This document shows, piece by piece, positions 27,929 to 39,728 of a stretch of DNA of 64,000 nt (positions are counted from its first letter, which is position 1; the number at the start of each line of letters is the position of its first letter). The stretch covers positions 248,001 to 312,000 of the forward strand of contig JAGNIV010000002.1 in the NCBI GenBank assembly GCA_018001015.1. The letters are read 5' to 3'. The notes under the pieces were generated by a model, which saw only the letters and a program-made list of their open reading frames with translations, searched no databases and was not told the origin of the DNA. Source of the stretch: Phenylobacterium sp. (GTDB lineage: Bacteria > Pseudomonadota > Alphaproteobacteria > Caulobacterales > Caulobacteraceae). The translations under genes and the position numbers were made by a program.

Positions 27929-30217
27929 ATGTCCGCATTCGCCGACGTGCGTATCGTCGACTTCACCCAAGGCTTGGCCGGACCCATGGCCGCCATGCTG
28001 CTCGGGGACTTCGAGGCCGACATCATCAAGGTCGAGCCACCGCAGGGCGACCGGATGAAGGACCATCCCGGCTACCTGACCTGGAACCGCAACAAGCGCC
28101 TGCTGACCCTGGATCTCACGACGCAGGCCGGAATCGCGGCGGCCCGCGACCTGATCGCGCGGGCGGACGTGGCGCTCTTCGATCACGCGCCGGGCAAGCT
28201 TGAAGCCCTGGGCCTGGACGCCCGGACGCTCACCGAGGCCCATCCGCACCTGATCCACGCCTGGATGCCGCCCTATGGGACCACGGGCTCCTGGAGCCAG
28301 CTTCCCTCGCACCACAGCCTGCTCACCGCGCTCAGCGGGGTGGCGTTCCGGCAGGGCGCCTATTCCGACCAGCCGATCCATCTGATCCTGCCGCTCTGTC
28401 ACTACGGCCAGGCGGTGATGGGAGCCGCGGCGATCAGCGCGGCCCTGCTGGAGCGCCACCGCAGCGGCAAGGGCCAGGCGGTGACCGTCAGCGGCCTGCA
28501 CGGCGTCTCCGAGGTCACCGGTCCCGTCCGGGTGCTGGCCGATCCGCCCCTGCCGCGCGGCGCGCCGCTGGGGGCCTCGCCCAGCTACCGGCTCTATGAG
28601 TGCGGCGACGGCCAGTGGTTCTTCCTGGCGACCCTGTTCGTGGCCTTCTACCACCGCGCCGTCCAGGCCCTGGGGCTCGGCGACCACTGGGAGACCTTCG
28701 CCGCGGACCCATTGCTGGCGCGCGAGGCGCTGAAGGCGGTTTTCAAGACAAGACCCCGCGCCGAGTGGCTGGAGCTGCTTCAGGCCAATGGCGTACCCTG
28801 CGCCCCGGTCGGCCTGCGAGAGCCCTGGTTCGCCGGTGACGCCGTGGCGGCCGGCGAGGCCCGTGTCACCCTGGACCATCCCGAGTTGGGACCCGTCCAC
28901 ATGCCCAATGTGCCCGCCCGCCTGTCGGTGACTCCGGGTTCGGTGCGCCACCTGGCCAAGCCGCTGAACGGTGATGCCTGGCCCGAGCGCGCGCCGCCGC
29001 AACCCACCGGGGCCAATGACGGACCCCAGCCCCTGTCGGGCATCAAGGTTCTGGACCTCGGCACCGTCATCGCCGGAGCGCATGCCGGCGGGGTGCTGGC
29101 CAATCTCGGCGCCGACGTCATCAAGATCGAACCCATCGAGGGCGACCCCTTCCGCAGCAACGGCGGCGGCTTCATGTCCTATAGCCGCGGCAAACGGGGC
29201 CTGGGCATCGACCTGAAGCAACCGGCGGCCCGCGAGATGTTCTTCGACCTGGTGCGCGGCGCCGACGTCATCCTCGACAATTACCGCTTCGGGGTGCGCG
29301 AGCGGCTGGGCATCCACTATGCGGCGCTCAAAGCCATCAACCCGCGCATCGTCTCCTGTTCCATCAACGCCTATGGCGACAAGGGCGCCCGCGCCGTCCT
29401 GCCGGGCTTCGATCCGCTGTTGCAGGCTGAGGGTGGGATGATGGCGGCCCAGGGCGGGGAGGACGAGCCGGTGCTCCATACGATTCCGGTCAACGACGTC
29501 GCCACCGCCGCCGTCGTCGCCTTCTCGATCATCGCCGCCCTCAACGCCCGCGAGAAGACCGGGGAGGGGCAGGAGATCTCCACCAGCCTGATGGCCCAGA
29601 GCCTGACCTTCCAGCAGGCCGAGGTCACCACCTATGAGGGCCGCCCGGCCAACGACGTCGGCGCCCAGGACTGCCTGGGGTTGCGCGCCCTGCACCGCTA
29701 CTACCAGTGCGCCGATGGCTGGATCGCCGTGGTCTGCGAGACCCGGGATGAGGCCGACGCTGTCTGCGGCGTCCTGCGTCTTCCTGTGCCGGAGAACGCG
29801 CTCACAGCATCCCGCGACGGCCACCTGGCGCGCGCCTTGGAACTGGCCTTCGCCACCCGCATGCGCGACGGAGTGCTGGAAGAGTTGCTGGCCCAGGGCG
29901 TGCCCTGCGCCCCGGTGCTGCGCGGCTACGAGGCCTTCGAGAGCGAGTGGCTGTGGGAGAACGACATGTTCGAGGTCTGGCGCCACCCGCGCCTGGGCGA
30001 CATGCTCAGCGTGCGGGCCTATGCCGACTTCGCCCGCGGCTCCAGCGGCTTCCAGCGCCCAACCCCCGACCTCGGCCAGCACAGCGGCGAACTGCTGGAG
30101 GAGATGGGCTACTCCCATGCCCGCATCGCCGAACTGCTGGCGGCCGGCGCCATCTTCGGCCCCGCCGCCAACCTGGCCCATCTGCGCGACGGCGGCACGG
30201 CGCTCTTCACCCAATAG
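27929..30217 (+). CDS. Double-length family III CoA-transferase (CaiB/BaiF), N-terminal half degenerate
   Basis: 762 residues consisting of two CaiB/BaiF CoA-transferase units in tandem (about 1-355 and 365-750), each starting with the same pattern (VRIVDFTQGLAGPMAAMLLGDFEADIIKVEPPQGD and IKVLDLGTVIAGAHAGGVLANLGADVIKIEPIEGD). The enzyme family moves CoA between carboxylic acids through an Asp-linked intermediate. The second unit has the catalytic aspartate (Asp495, in PGFDPLLQAEGG). The first unit has His129 at that place (PSHHSLLTALSG). So only one half is likely active, or the halves form an intramolecular dimer. The substrate is unknown; the next gene, methylmalonyl-CoA epimerase, hints at acyl-CoA metabolism. 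Confidence 0.85.
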   Translation: MSAFADVRIVDFTQGLAGPMAAMLLGDFEADIIKVEPPQGDRMKDHPGYLTWNRNKRLLTLDLTTQAGIAAARDLIARADVALFDHAPGKLEALGLDARTLTEAHPHLIHAWMPPYGTTGSWSQLPSHHSLLTALSGVAFRQGAYSDQPIHLILPLCHYGQAVMGAAAISAALLERHRSGKGQAVTVSGLHGVSEVTGPVRVLADPPLPRGAPLGASPSYRLYECGDGQWFFLATLFVAFYHRAVQALGLGDHWETFAADPLLAREALKAVFKTRPRAEWLELLQANGVPCAPVGLREPWFAGDAVAAGEARVTLDHPELGPVHMPNVPARLSVTPGSVRHLAKPLNGDAWPERAPPQPTGANDGPQPLSGIKVLDLGTVIAGAHAGGVLANLGADVIKIEPIEGDPFRSNGGGFMSYSRGKRGLGIDLKQPAAREMFFDLVRGADVILDNYRFGVRERLGIHYAALKAINPRIVSCSINAYGDKGARAVLPGFDPLLQAEGGMMAAQGGEDEPVLHTIPVNDVATAAVVAFSIIAALNAREKTGEGQEISTSLMAQSLTFQQAEVTTYEGRPANDVGAQDCLGLRALHRYYQCADGWIAVVCETRDEADAVCGVLRLPVPENALTASRDGHLARALELAFATRMRDGVLEELLAQGVPCAPVLRGYEAFESEWLWENDMFEVWRHPRLGDMLSVRAYADFARGSSGFQRPTPDLGQHSGELLEEMGYSHARIAELLAAGAIFGPAANLAHLRDGGTALFTQ

Positions 30218-30297
30218 CGGCGGCACATCGCACAGAGCGTTCCCCTAACCCGGCGGAAGTCGGCTATACCGCCGACGCAAATCGCGAGGCGGACGGC

Positions 30298-30720
30298 ATG
30301 ATCGGAAAACTGAACCATGTGGGGGTCGCCACCCCCTCCATCGACGAGGCCGTGAAGGTCTATCGCGACCTGCTGGGCGCGACCTCCATCGGCGAGAAGT
30401 TCGCCCTGCCCGAACAGGGCGTCTGGGTCTGTTTCGTTGACACCCCCAACAGCCAGATCGAACTGATCGAACCCTATGGCGAGGCCTCGCCGATCCACGG
30501 ATTCCTGGCCAAGAACCCCAATGGCGGCCAGCACCACATCTGTTTCGAAGTCCCCGACATTCTCGTGGCTCGCGACGACATGCGGGCCAAGGGCGCTACA
30601 GTCCTGGGCACGGGCGAGCCGCGCATCGGCGCCCACGGCGTGCCGGTGATCTTTATCCATCCCAAGAACATGGGCGGCGTCCTGGTCGAGCTCATGGAAA
30701 CCCCCAAGGGAGCCCACTGA
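30298..30720 (+). CDS. mce: Methylmalonyl-CoA/ethylmalonyl-CoA epimerase
   Basis: 140 residues, vicinal-oxygen-chelate (glyoxalase) fold. It interconverts the two epimers of methylmalonyl-CoA in propionate and odd-chain acid breakdown. Metal-site residues are in KLNHVGVATPSI (His7), the middle QHHICFEV segment, and the C-terminal LVELME. The length and the pattern NSQIELIEP...PIHGFLAKNPNGGQHHICFEV fit the epimerase and not a lactoylglutathione lyase. The start ATG 30298 is the only one giving the usual N-terminus. The stop overlaps the next ATG by one base. Confidence 0.93.
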   Translation: MIGKLNHVGVATPSIDEAVKVYRDLLGATSIGEKFALPEQGVWVCFVDTPNSQIELIEPYGEASPIHGFLAKNPNGGQHHICFEVPDILVARDDMRAKGATVLGTGEPRIGAHGVPVIFIHPKNMGGVLVELMETPKGAH

Positions 30721-30983
30721 TGACCTGGTTCACCGGCGTCGCCATCTATTTCACCATCTGGTGGACCGTGCTGTTCGCGGTCCTGCCCCTCGGCGTGGTC
30801 AGCCATGCCGAGGCCGGCATCGACAAAGGGGACGGCGGTGACCCGGGCGCGCCGGTCGATCCGAAGATCAAGCAGAAGTTCATCACCACCACCTGGGTCT
30901 CGGCCATCGTCTTCGCCGTCCTCTGGCTGCTGCTGCACTTCCGGGTGATTCCGCTGCCGAATCTGCCGTCCGGTCTTGGCTGA
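30720..30983 (+). CDS. DUF1467 family membrane protein
   Basis: 87 residues with two membrane helices (about 5-27 and 58-76), joined by a polar loop with KGDGGDPGAPVDPKIKQKF. It fits the DUF1467 family, a small group of alphaproteobacterial membrane proteins of unknown function that commonly sit between mce and proS, as here. The ATG overlaps the mce stop, so the two are one unit. Confidence 0.85.
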   Translation: MTWFTGVAIYFTIWWTVLFAVLPLGVVSHAEAGIDKGDGGDPGAPVDPKIKQKFITTTWVSAIVFAVLWLLLHFRVIPLPNLPSGLG

Positions 30984-31059
30984 TTGCTCAGCCCGCCAGC
31001 GTCGCTCGCCGTGCGCGCCTAAAGATTGGGCGAAACCCATGCCTCTGCCGGGGCCGCGC

Positions 31060-31184
31060 GTAACGCCTTCGCCGGGCGGCGTAACCCAGGTTACCAAGAG
31101 TCACATCGCAGGCAGCTCAACGCTGTTTGTGGCGTTTTCCCCGACGACGAGAAGGCCGCCCGCCTCTCTGGGCGGCCTTCTTTT
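31060..31184 (+). ncRNA. Candidate small RNA or untranslated transcript end before proS
   Basis: The gap 30984-31264 contains no coding frame of its own; the plus-strand frame that opens there runs out of frame deep into proS. It holds a 14-base dyad GTAACCCAGGTTAC (31081-31094), a small hairpin AACGC/GCGTT followed by TTTT (31119-31138), and a very strong terminator (31151-31184). The structure fits either a short independent transcript or the structured 3' end of the mce unit. No clear promoter was found, and the boundaries are guesses. Confidence 0.3.
31151..31184 (+). terminator. Rho-independent terminator upstream of proS
   Basis: An 11-bp perfect stem (GAAGGCCGCCC with GGGCGGCCTTC) around loop GCCTCTCT is followed by TTTT. 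It must separate proS from the mce/DUF1467 unit. Confidence 0.88.
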
Positions 31185-31264
31185 CATCCAGCTTCGTTGC
31201 CAAGGTCCGAGCGCAGCGGCTATCAGGGCCATTGATCTGAACCTCGTCCGGGAATCCTTAGCCG

Positions 31265-32578
31265 ATGCGCCTTTCGCGTTACTTCATGCCGACGCTTCGG
31301 GAAGCTCCCTCCGACGCCCAGGTGGTCAGCCACCAGCTCATGCTGCGCGCCGGCATGATCCGCCAGGAAGCCGCCGGCATCTATGCCTGGCTGCCGCTGG
31401 GCCTGCGGGTGCTGAAGAAGGTCGAGCAGATCGTCCGCGAGGAAATGGACCGGGCCGGCGCCATCGAGGTGCTGATGCCCACCCTGCAGCTGGCCGATCT
31501 GTGGCGCGAGAGCGGCCGCTATGAAGATTACGGCGACGAGATGCTGCGCATCACCGACCGCCACAAGCGCGACCTGCTCTACGGCCCCACGGCGGAGGAG
31601 GTGATCACCGAGATCTTCCGCGCCTATGTGAAGAGCTACAAGGACCTGCCCAAGAACCTCTACAACATCCAGTGGAAGTTCCGCGACGAGCGCCGCCCCC
31701 GGTTCGGCGTCATGCGCGGCCGAGAGTTCCTGATGAAGGACGCCTATTCCTTCGACGTGGACGAGGCCGCCGCCCGCAAGTCCTACAACCGAATGTTCAT
31801 CGCCTATCTGAACACCTATGCGCGGATGGGCCTGAACGTGGTGCCCATGAAGGCCGACCCCGGCCCCATCGGCGGCGACCTGTCCCACGAGTTCATCATC
31901 CTGGCCGACACCGGCGAGAGCCAGGTCTTCTGCCACAAGGACCTGGTGGAGATGGGCGCGCCCGGCGACGTCGACTGGGACGGCGATCTCCAGCCCCTGG
32001 TGGAGCAGCGCACCAATCTCTACGCCGCCACCGAGGAGATGCACGACGAGGCGGCCTTCGCCCTGGTGCCCGAGGACAAGCGCCTCTCGGCCCGCGGCAT
32101 CGAGGTCGGCCACATCTTCTATTTCGGCGAGAAGTACTCCAAGCCCATGAAGGCCGAGGTGGCCGGGCCCGATGGCCAGAACCACCCCATCCACGGCGGC
32201 TCCTACGGCGTCGGCGTCTCGCGCCTGACCGGGGCGATCATCGAGGCCAGCCACGACGAGGCCGGCATCATCTGGCCTGACGCGGTAGCGCCCTTCGGCG
32301 TCGCCGTGATCAACCTGCGGCCAGGCGACGCCGGGACCGACGCGGTGGCCGAGAGCGCCTACCAGGCCCTGATCGCGGCCGGCAAGGATCCGCTGCTGGA
32401 CGACTCAGACCAGCGCCCCGGCGCCAAGTTCGCCGCCATCGACCTGGTGGGCATTCCCTGGCAGCTGGTGGTCGGCCCCAAGGGCGTCGCCGACGGCACC
32501 GTCGAGATCAAGCGCCGCGCCACGGGCGAGAAGCAGACCCTGACCCTGGAAGACGCCCTGAAGGTGATCTCCGCGTGA
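31265..32578 (+). CDS. proS: Prolyl-tRNA synthetase, short form without editing insertion
   Basis: 437 residues, class II aminoacyl-tRNA synthetase that charges tRNA-Pro. It starts [34 protein letters not shown] and has class II motif 2 ([25 protein letters not shown]) and motif 3 ([14 protein letters not shown]), followed by the anticodon-binding domain (about 345-437). The editing (INS) domain of the 570-residue E. coli enzyme is missing, as is normal in Alphaproteobacteria; misacylated Ala-tRNA-Pro must then be cleared by a separate protein such as ProXp-ala/YbaK. The stop overlaps the lolC GTG. Confidence 0.96.
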   Translation: MRLSRYFMPTLREAPSDAQVVSHQLMLRAGMIRQEAAGIYAWLPLGLRVLKKVEQIVREEMDRAGAIEVLMPTLQLADLWRESGRYEDYGDEMLRITDRHKRDLLYGPTAEEVITEIFRAYVKSYKDLPKNLYNIQWKFRDERRPRFGVMRGREFLMKDAYSFDVDEAAARKSYNRMFIAYLNTYARMGLNVVPMKADPGPIGGDLSHEFIILADTGESQVFCHKDLVEMGAPGDVDWDGDLQPLVEQRTNLYAATEEMHDEAAFALVPEDKRLSARGIEVGHIFYFGEKYSKPMKAEVAGPDGQNHPIHGGSYGVGVSRLTGAIIEASHDEAGIIWPDAVAPFGVAVINLRPGDAGTDAVAESAYQALIAAGKDPLLDDSDQRPGAKFAAIDLVGIPWQLVVGPKGVADGTVEIKRRATGEKQTLTLEDALKVISA

Positions 32579-33864
32579 GCAATCCGACCCTGGGAGGCCG
32601 CGGCCAGCCCTTCGGGGTATGGGAGCGCATGGTCGCCGGCCGCTACCTGCGCGCCAAGAAGAGCCAGGGCGGCGTGGCCCTGATCTCGATCATCTCCTTC
32701 ATCGGCATCACGCTCGCCGTCGCCGTGCTGATCATCGTGATGAGCGTGATGAACGGCTTCCGCTCCGAACTGCTCAACCGCATCCTGGGCTTCAACGGCC
32801 ACGTCTATGTGGCCGGCGGCGTGCTGCAGACTCCGGCCCGAGACCCGATGGTCCTGGCCCTGCGCAAGCTGCCCGGCGTGACCCAGGCCGCTCCGGTCAT
32901 CGAGGCCCAGGCCATGGCCCTGGGCATGGGCCAGATCAGCGGCGCCATCGTGCGCGGCCTGGCCCCCGCCGACCTCAGGGCCACCGAGATCATCGCGTCG
33001 AACATCGTCTCCGGCTCCCTGGAGGGCTTCGGCGAGGGTGAGTACGGCGGTGACCTGATCCTGGTGGGGGACGACCTGGCCCGCAATCTGGGCGTCCAAG
33101 CCGGCGACGCCCTGACCCTGATCTCCCCCACCGGCGGGGCCACGGCCTTTGGCGCGACGCCGCAGCGCAAGTCCTACACCGTGGCCGGCACCTTCAAGGT
33201 GGGGATGAGCCAGTATGACCAGGCCTTCATCTACATGCCGCTGGCCCAGGCGCAGCTGTTCTTCGGCCGCGACACCGGTGTCGACTTCGTGGAGATGAAG
33301 CTGGCGGACCCCGACCAGGCCGTGGAGATGAAGCCCGCCGTCGCCGCCGTCGCCGGCCCGGCCTCCATCGTCACCGACTGGACCCAGAAGAACGCCTCCT
33401 ACTGGGGCGCGCTGCAGGTCGAGCGCAACGTCATGTTCCTGATCCTCACCATGCTGCTGTTCATCGCGGCGATGAACATCATCTCCGGCCTGGTGATGCT
33501 GGTGAAGAACAAGAGCCGCGACATCGCCATCCTGCGCACCATGGGGGCGGGGCAGGGGAGCATCCTGCGCATCTTCTTCATGACCGGCGCCACCATCGGC
33601 CTGCTCGGCACACTCACCGGCCTCGGGATCGGGGTGCTGTTCTGCACCTTCATCGGCGAGATCCAGCAGTTCGTGGAGTGGGCCACCGGCGCCCAGGTGT
33701 TCAACTCCGACGTCTATTTCCTCACCCGCGTTCCGGCCAAGATCGACTGGATCGAGGTCGCGGGCATCACCGGCGGGGCGCTGGCCATGACCTTCGTGGC
33801 CAGCCTGCCCTCGGCCTGGCGCGCCTCGCGCCTCGATCCCGTGGAGGCGCTTCGCTATGAGTGA
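32575..33864 (+). CDS. lolC: Lipoprotein-releasing ABC transporter permease LolC/E
   Basis: 429 residues with four membrane helices: one near 38-60 and three after about 280. A large periplasmic MacB-like domain lies between them. This subunit extracts mature lipoproteins from the inner membrane and hands them to LolA. The N-terminal [41 protein letters not shown] and the C-terminal [20 protein letters not shown] are typical. Only one permease gene accompanies lolD, so the transporter is probably a LolF-type homodimer. GTG start overlapping proS by four bases; its end overlaps lolD by eight. Confidence 0.94.
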   Translation: MSNPTLGGRGQPFGVWERMVAGRYLRAKKSQGGVALISIISFIGITLAVAVLIIVMSVMNGFRSELLNRILGFNGHVYVAGGVLQTPARDPMVLALRKLPGVTQAAPVIEAQAMALGMGQISGAIVRGLAPADLRATEIIASNIVSGSLEGFGEGEYGGDLILVGDDLARNLGVQAGDALTLISPTGGATAFGATPQRKSYTVAGTFKVGMSQYDQAFIYMPLAQAQLFFGRDTGVDFVEMKLADPDQAVEMKPAVAAVAGPASIVTDWTQKNASYWGALQVERNVMFLILTMLLFIAAMNIISGLVMLVKNKSRDIAILRTMGAGQGSILRIFFMTGATIGLLGTLTGLGIGVLFCTFIGEIQQFVEWATGAQVFNSDVYFLTRVPAKIDWIEVAGITGGALAMTFVASLPSAWRASRLDPVEALRYE

Positions 33865-34555
33865 GCATGCGTCCCAGGTCCTGGCCATCCGTGGCCTGAC
33901 CCGCACCTACCAGACCGGCGACAAGACCCTGACGGTCCTCAACGAGGCCGACCTGGACATCATGCCGGGCGAGGTCGTGGGCCTGATCGGCCCCTCGGGC
34001 TCGGGCAAGTCGTCGTTGCTGCACGCCGCGGGTCTCTTGGAACGCCCAACGGCCGGCCAGATCTTCATCGAGGGCCGCGACTGCTCCAACCTCAGCGACC
34101 GGGTCCGCACGCGGGTTCGCCTGCACACCATCGGCTTCGTCTACCAGGCCCACCACCTGCTGCCGGAGTTCTCGGCGCTCGATAACGTGGTCCTGCCGCA
34201 GATGATCGCCGGGACCCCGCGCAAGGCCGCCCGCGAGCGCGCCTTCTTCCTGCTGGAACAGCTCGGCCTCGCCGAACGGGTCAAGCACCAGCCGGCCCAG
34301 CTCTCCGGCGGCGAGCAGCAGCGCGTCGCCATCGCCCGCGCCCTGGCCAATTCGCCCCGCCTGCTGCTGGCCGACGAACCCACAGGCAACCTCGACCCCA
34401 CCACCTCGGCGGCTGTGTTCGAAAACCTCTACGCTCTGGCCCGCGCCACCGGTGTCGCGGCGCTCGTGGCGACCCACAACCTGGAGCTCGCCCGGCACAT
34501 GGACCGGGTGCTGGGGTTGAAGGACGGGAAGCTGGAGACGCAGTCGGGGTTTTAG
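33857..34555 (+). CDS. lolD: Lipoprotein-releasing ABC transporter ATP-binding protein LolD
   Basis: 232 residues, the ATPase that drives LolC/E. Walker A GPSGSGKS is at 45-52, the signature [15 protein letters not shown] near 150-164 and Walker [14 protein letters not shown] near 171-183. The region [20 protein letters not shown] between Walker A and the signature fits the LolD/MacB subfamily. It follows lolC with an eight-base overlap and ends this operon. Confidence 0.95.
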   Translation: MSEHASQVLAIRGLTRTYQTGDKTLTVLNEADLDIMPGEVVGLIGPSGSGKSSLLHAAGLLERPTAGQIFIEGRDCSNLSDRVRTRVRLHTIGFVYQAHHLLPEFSALDNVVLPQMIAGTPRKAARERAFFLLEQLGLAERVKHQPAQLSGGEQQRVAIARALANSPRLLLADEPTGNLDPTTSAAVFENLYALARATGVAALVATHNLELARHMDRVLGLKDGKLETQSGF

Positions 34556-34560
34556 GGAAA

Positions 34561-34591
34561 CCCACTCCGATGAGCTTCTAACGGAGTTGGG
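34561..34591 (-). terminator. Candidate terminator of the minus-strand module
   Basis: CCCACTCCG at 34561-34569 pairs with CGGAGTTGGG at 34582-34591, with one bulged base. It lies directly after the minus-strand stop at 34592. Read on the minus strand it is followed by TTTCCCT, a weak T-run. Confidence 0.4.
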
Positions 34592-35344
34592 CTAGTTGCT
34601 ATCTCGATTTGGCTGCTGAGGAAGTTGATCCAAGATTTCGTAAACCAGTCTTGCGTCTTCAATTGCCTGGACCGCATCTTCGTCAGAAATCTCTTCTCCG
34701 TGGATAGCCTGACTTGCTATCCTCCAGAATCTATAGAACGCAGGAGCCGCATCGGCCGGGACATCATACTTTAATGATAGGCGATTGCTCCTTGTAGATG
34801 AGCTTGCAATCGGGTTCCTCCTAGCGCGGAGCAATTTTTCCAGGTCCCGGCGTAGGCCGGCTAGTGCATTCCAAGCTTCTCCTGCTCTTAAGCTCTCAAG
34901 AGCCTTGGAAATTGCAGGAGGATCATTGCGCCGCGCTGACAATGGCAAAACATCGAAGTCGGCTTTGCCTCGAGCATCGACCTTCTTCGTAGTTGGAGTT
35001 GCGATTCCGCCCGCGGCTAATTCCACAAGTTGAGCTTCTTCGGTTGGAGGAGCTACGAATGCTCCCAATCGCGCGAGACAACGGTCCACCCGGTGCCTAA
35101 CTTTTGCATCTCGGAGATAAACGTCCGTCGTTACTTGTCCCAATTCGTCCCGCAGATAGCGCGAGATGGTGGCTAGGTCGTCACTCTCCAGCGCGGCATT
35201 GAATGAAGACTCGGTGGAAAGCCGCTGCGATTTCCAAGATTCGAGTAGCGACTTTGTGCCGCCCAAGACTACAGAACCGATGGCTCCCAATAACGCGGGA
35301 GCCACAATGTCCAAAATTCCGCCTATGGCAAAGATAACACTCAA
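34592..35344 (-). CDS. Unknown membrane-anchored protein with HEPN-like C-terminal region
   Basis: 250 residues. The N-terminus (IFAIGGILDIVAPALLGAIG and on, about 4-29) is a glycine-rich hydrophobic segment. Residues 30-140 are polar and unrecognised. Residues 145-240 look helical: ISKALESLRAGEAWNALAGL with RDLEKLLRA, then YRFWRIASQAIHG with Arg208 and His215 spaced R-x6-H. This resembles the pattern of HEPN-family RNases and DUF5677/DUF4145-type domains. The start appears to be TTG at 35344, with AAGGAG two bases before it and a TTGA overlap with its upstream partner. Base composition is clearly lower in G+C than the neighbours (31 of 60 at 34741-34800), which suggests horizontal transfer. 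Function unknown. Confidence 0.7.
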   Translation of the reverse strand: MSVIFAIGGILDIVAPALLGAIGSVVLGGTKSLLESWKSQRLSTESSFNAALESDDLATISRYLRDELGQVTTDVYLRDAKVRHRVDRCLARLGAFVAPPTEEAQLVELAAGGIATPTTKKVDARGKADFDVLPLSARRNDPPAISKALESLRAGEAWNALAGLRRDLEKLLRARRNPIASSSTRSNRLSLKYDVPADAAPAFYRFWRIASQAIHGEEISDEDAVQAIEDARLVYEILDQLPQQPNRDSN

Positions 35345-35817
35345 GGCTCCTTGTCCGCCTCTGACTCAGATTTCTTCAAGAAGGGCCGAAGTTCAATCAT
35401 CTTGGCAAGGAGAACTAATGTGAGTAGGTAATTTCTCTGGATGCGACCCGCAAACCAAAGCGACCCGGCTCCGTACGCGAGAAGAACTCCTGCGCCAACC
35501 AGCGCTATGACTATAAGTTGAGCCGTGCTCGCAGCGCTTGCCGCCTGTTTAGCGACCTCAGTGGTGGTCGCCGTCGTGTTGTCGGTGATTGGTTGACGTA
35601 GAATGCCAGTAGCTACGGCTGCCAGCAGTGCGGTTGCTCCTGCTAGTGACCATTTGCCGATCTCAAGCGCTCTCGCGTGTTCCCACTCGAAGCCCTTTTC
35701 CACTGCCTTGTGTGGATCGTCAGCGTCATTCGCCACAAGGCGGATCAGGTCGCGTATTCTGGTTTGTTGTCTTGAAGCAAAGGCGATCGGGGCTCTCAGG
35801 CGTGCCTCCCAATTCAA
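35341..35817 (-). CDS. Unknown two-helix membrane protein, partner of the HEPN-like protein
   Basis: 158 residues. Membrane segments lie at about 55-73 and 99-121, joined by a Thr/Ala-rich loop (DNTTATTTEVAKQAASAAS). The N-terminal 50 residues are amphipathic and the C-terminus is highly charged (KKSESEADKEP). It overlaps the next gene by four bases and shares its low G+C. An in-frame stop at 35839-35841 leaves TTG at 35817 as the first start, with no ribosome site. A GGGAGG lies six bases before an in-frame CTG a few codons later, so the true start is uncertain and 5' truncation is possible. No family recognised. Confidence 0.65.
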   Translation of the reverse strand: MNWEARLRAPIAFASRQQTRIRDLIRLVANDADDPHKAVEKGFEWEHARALEIGKWSLAGATALLAAVATGILRQPITDNTTATTTEVAKQAASAASTAQLIVIALVGAGVLLAYGAGSLWFAGRIQRNYLLTLVLLAKMIELRPFLKKSESEADKEP

Positions 35818-35832
35818 TTCAAGGCAGAGCTT

Positions 35833-35855
35833 GCAATCTCACATGCTCAGATTGC
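35833..35855. promoter_or_regulatory. Inverted repeat upstream of the minus-strand module
   Basis: GCAATCT at 35833-35839 and AGATTGC at 35849-35855 form a perfect 7-bp dyad with a 9-base centre, 16 bases upstream of the minus-strand start. It could be an operator or a hairpin. Confidence 0.35.
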
Positions 35856-35930
35856 GCGCGCAAGTCATGCTCGGGAGGCGCAAGTGCATGCGCTTGCAGG
35901 CCGCTGTGTGGGCCGGTCTCAACAAGGCCC

Positions 35931-35959
35931 TTGTCATGAGAACAAAACCAGAATAGGAA
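35931..35959 (+). promoter_or_regulatory. Candidate sidA promoter overlapped by the LexA box
   Basis: TTGTCA at 35931-35936 with TAGGAA at 35954-35959 and a 17-base spacer. The -10 region overlaps the LexA box, which fits repression. Confidence 0.4.
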
Positions 35960-35971
35960 CATACGCAGAAC
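35957..35971 (+). promoter_or_regulatory. LexA (SOS) box upstream of sidA
   Basis: GAAC-ATACGCA-GAAC is a perfect GAAC-N7-GAAC, the reverse complement of the alphaproteobacterial LexA operator GTTC-N7-GTTC. It ends 18 bases before the ATG of a 30-codon gene resembling the SOS peptide gene sidA. Confidence 0.85.
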
Positions 35972-35989
35972 ATTCACAAGGGTGACGTT

Positions 35990-36082
35990 ATGGTTGTTCG
36001 TTTGGCGCGGGAATCGCTGGCCTTTGTGGCGGTGTCGGGATTTGTCTGGATGATGTGTCAGGTCGCGCAACTGGCCGCTTGA
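35990..36082 (+). CDS. sidA: SidA-like SOS-induced cell division inhibitor peptide
   Basis: 30 codons: a short basic N-terminus (MVVRLARES), one hydrophobic helix (LAFVAVSGFVWMM) and a short tail ending QLAA. In Caulobacter crescentus SidA is a 29-residue inner-membrane peptide made under LexA control that stops division by acting on FtsW/FtsN. The size, single membrane helix, perfect LexA box at 35957-35971 and position just before dnaE all fit. The start ATG is preceded by AAGGGTGA. The gene is too short for usual gene calling. Assignment rests on these features and memory of the family, not on an alignment. Confidence 0.8.
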   Translation: MVVRLARESLAFVAVSGFVWMMCQVAQLAA

Positions 36083-36109
36083 GGCTGATCTTTTAGAGCG
36101 GAGGACGGT

Positions 36110-39547
<3,438 letters not shown>

Positions 39548-39728
39548 GGCCAGAGCGCGCCAACCGCCCGCGGCTATTGTATTTTCAGCCGCTTGGCCCT
39601 ATATCCGCGCGCATTCCACACGCAGGCGTTTGGCGGTTGGCGGGGAGACATCCCGTCGGTTTCCATTCCGGTCCTCCACCAGGAGGGTTTGTCTGCGGAG
39701 GCTAACCGGAAAAAGAGGACCATACGAC

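Noticed and set aside
30976-31524. Plus-strand frame starting in the gap before proS
   Set aside because: It crosses the strong terminator at 31151-31184 and continues out of frame deep into proS, so it is not a separate gene.
34592-35817. Insertion sequence carrying the low-G+C genes
   Set aside because: No transposase signature, no terminal inverted repeats and no target duplication that I could find at the edges.
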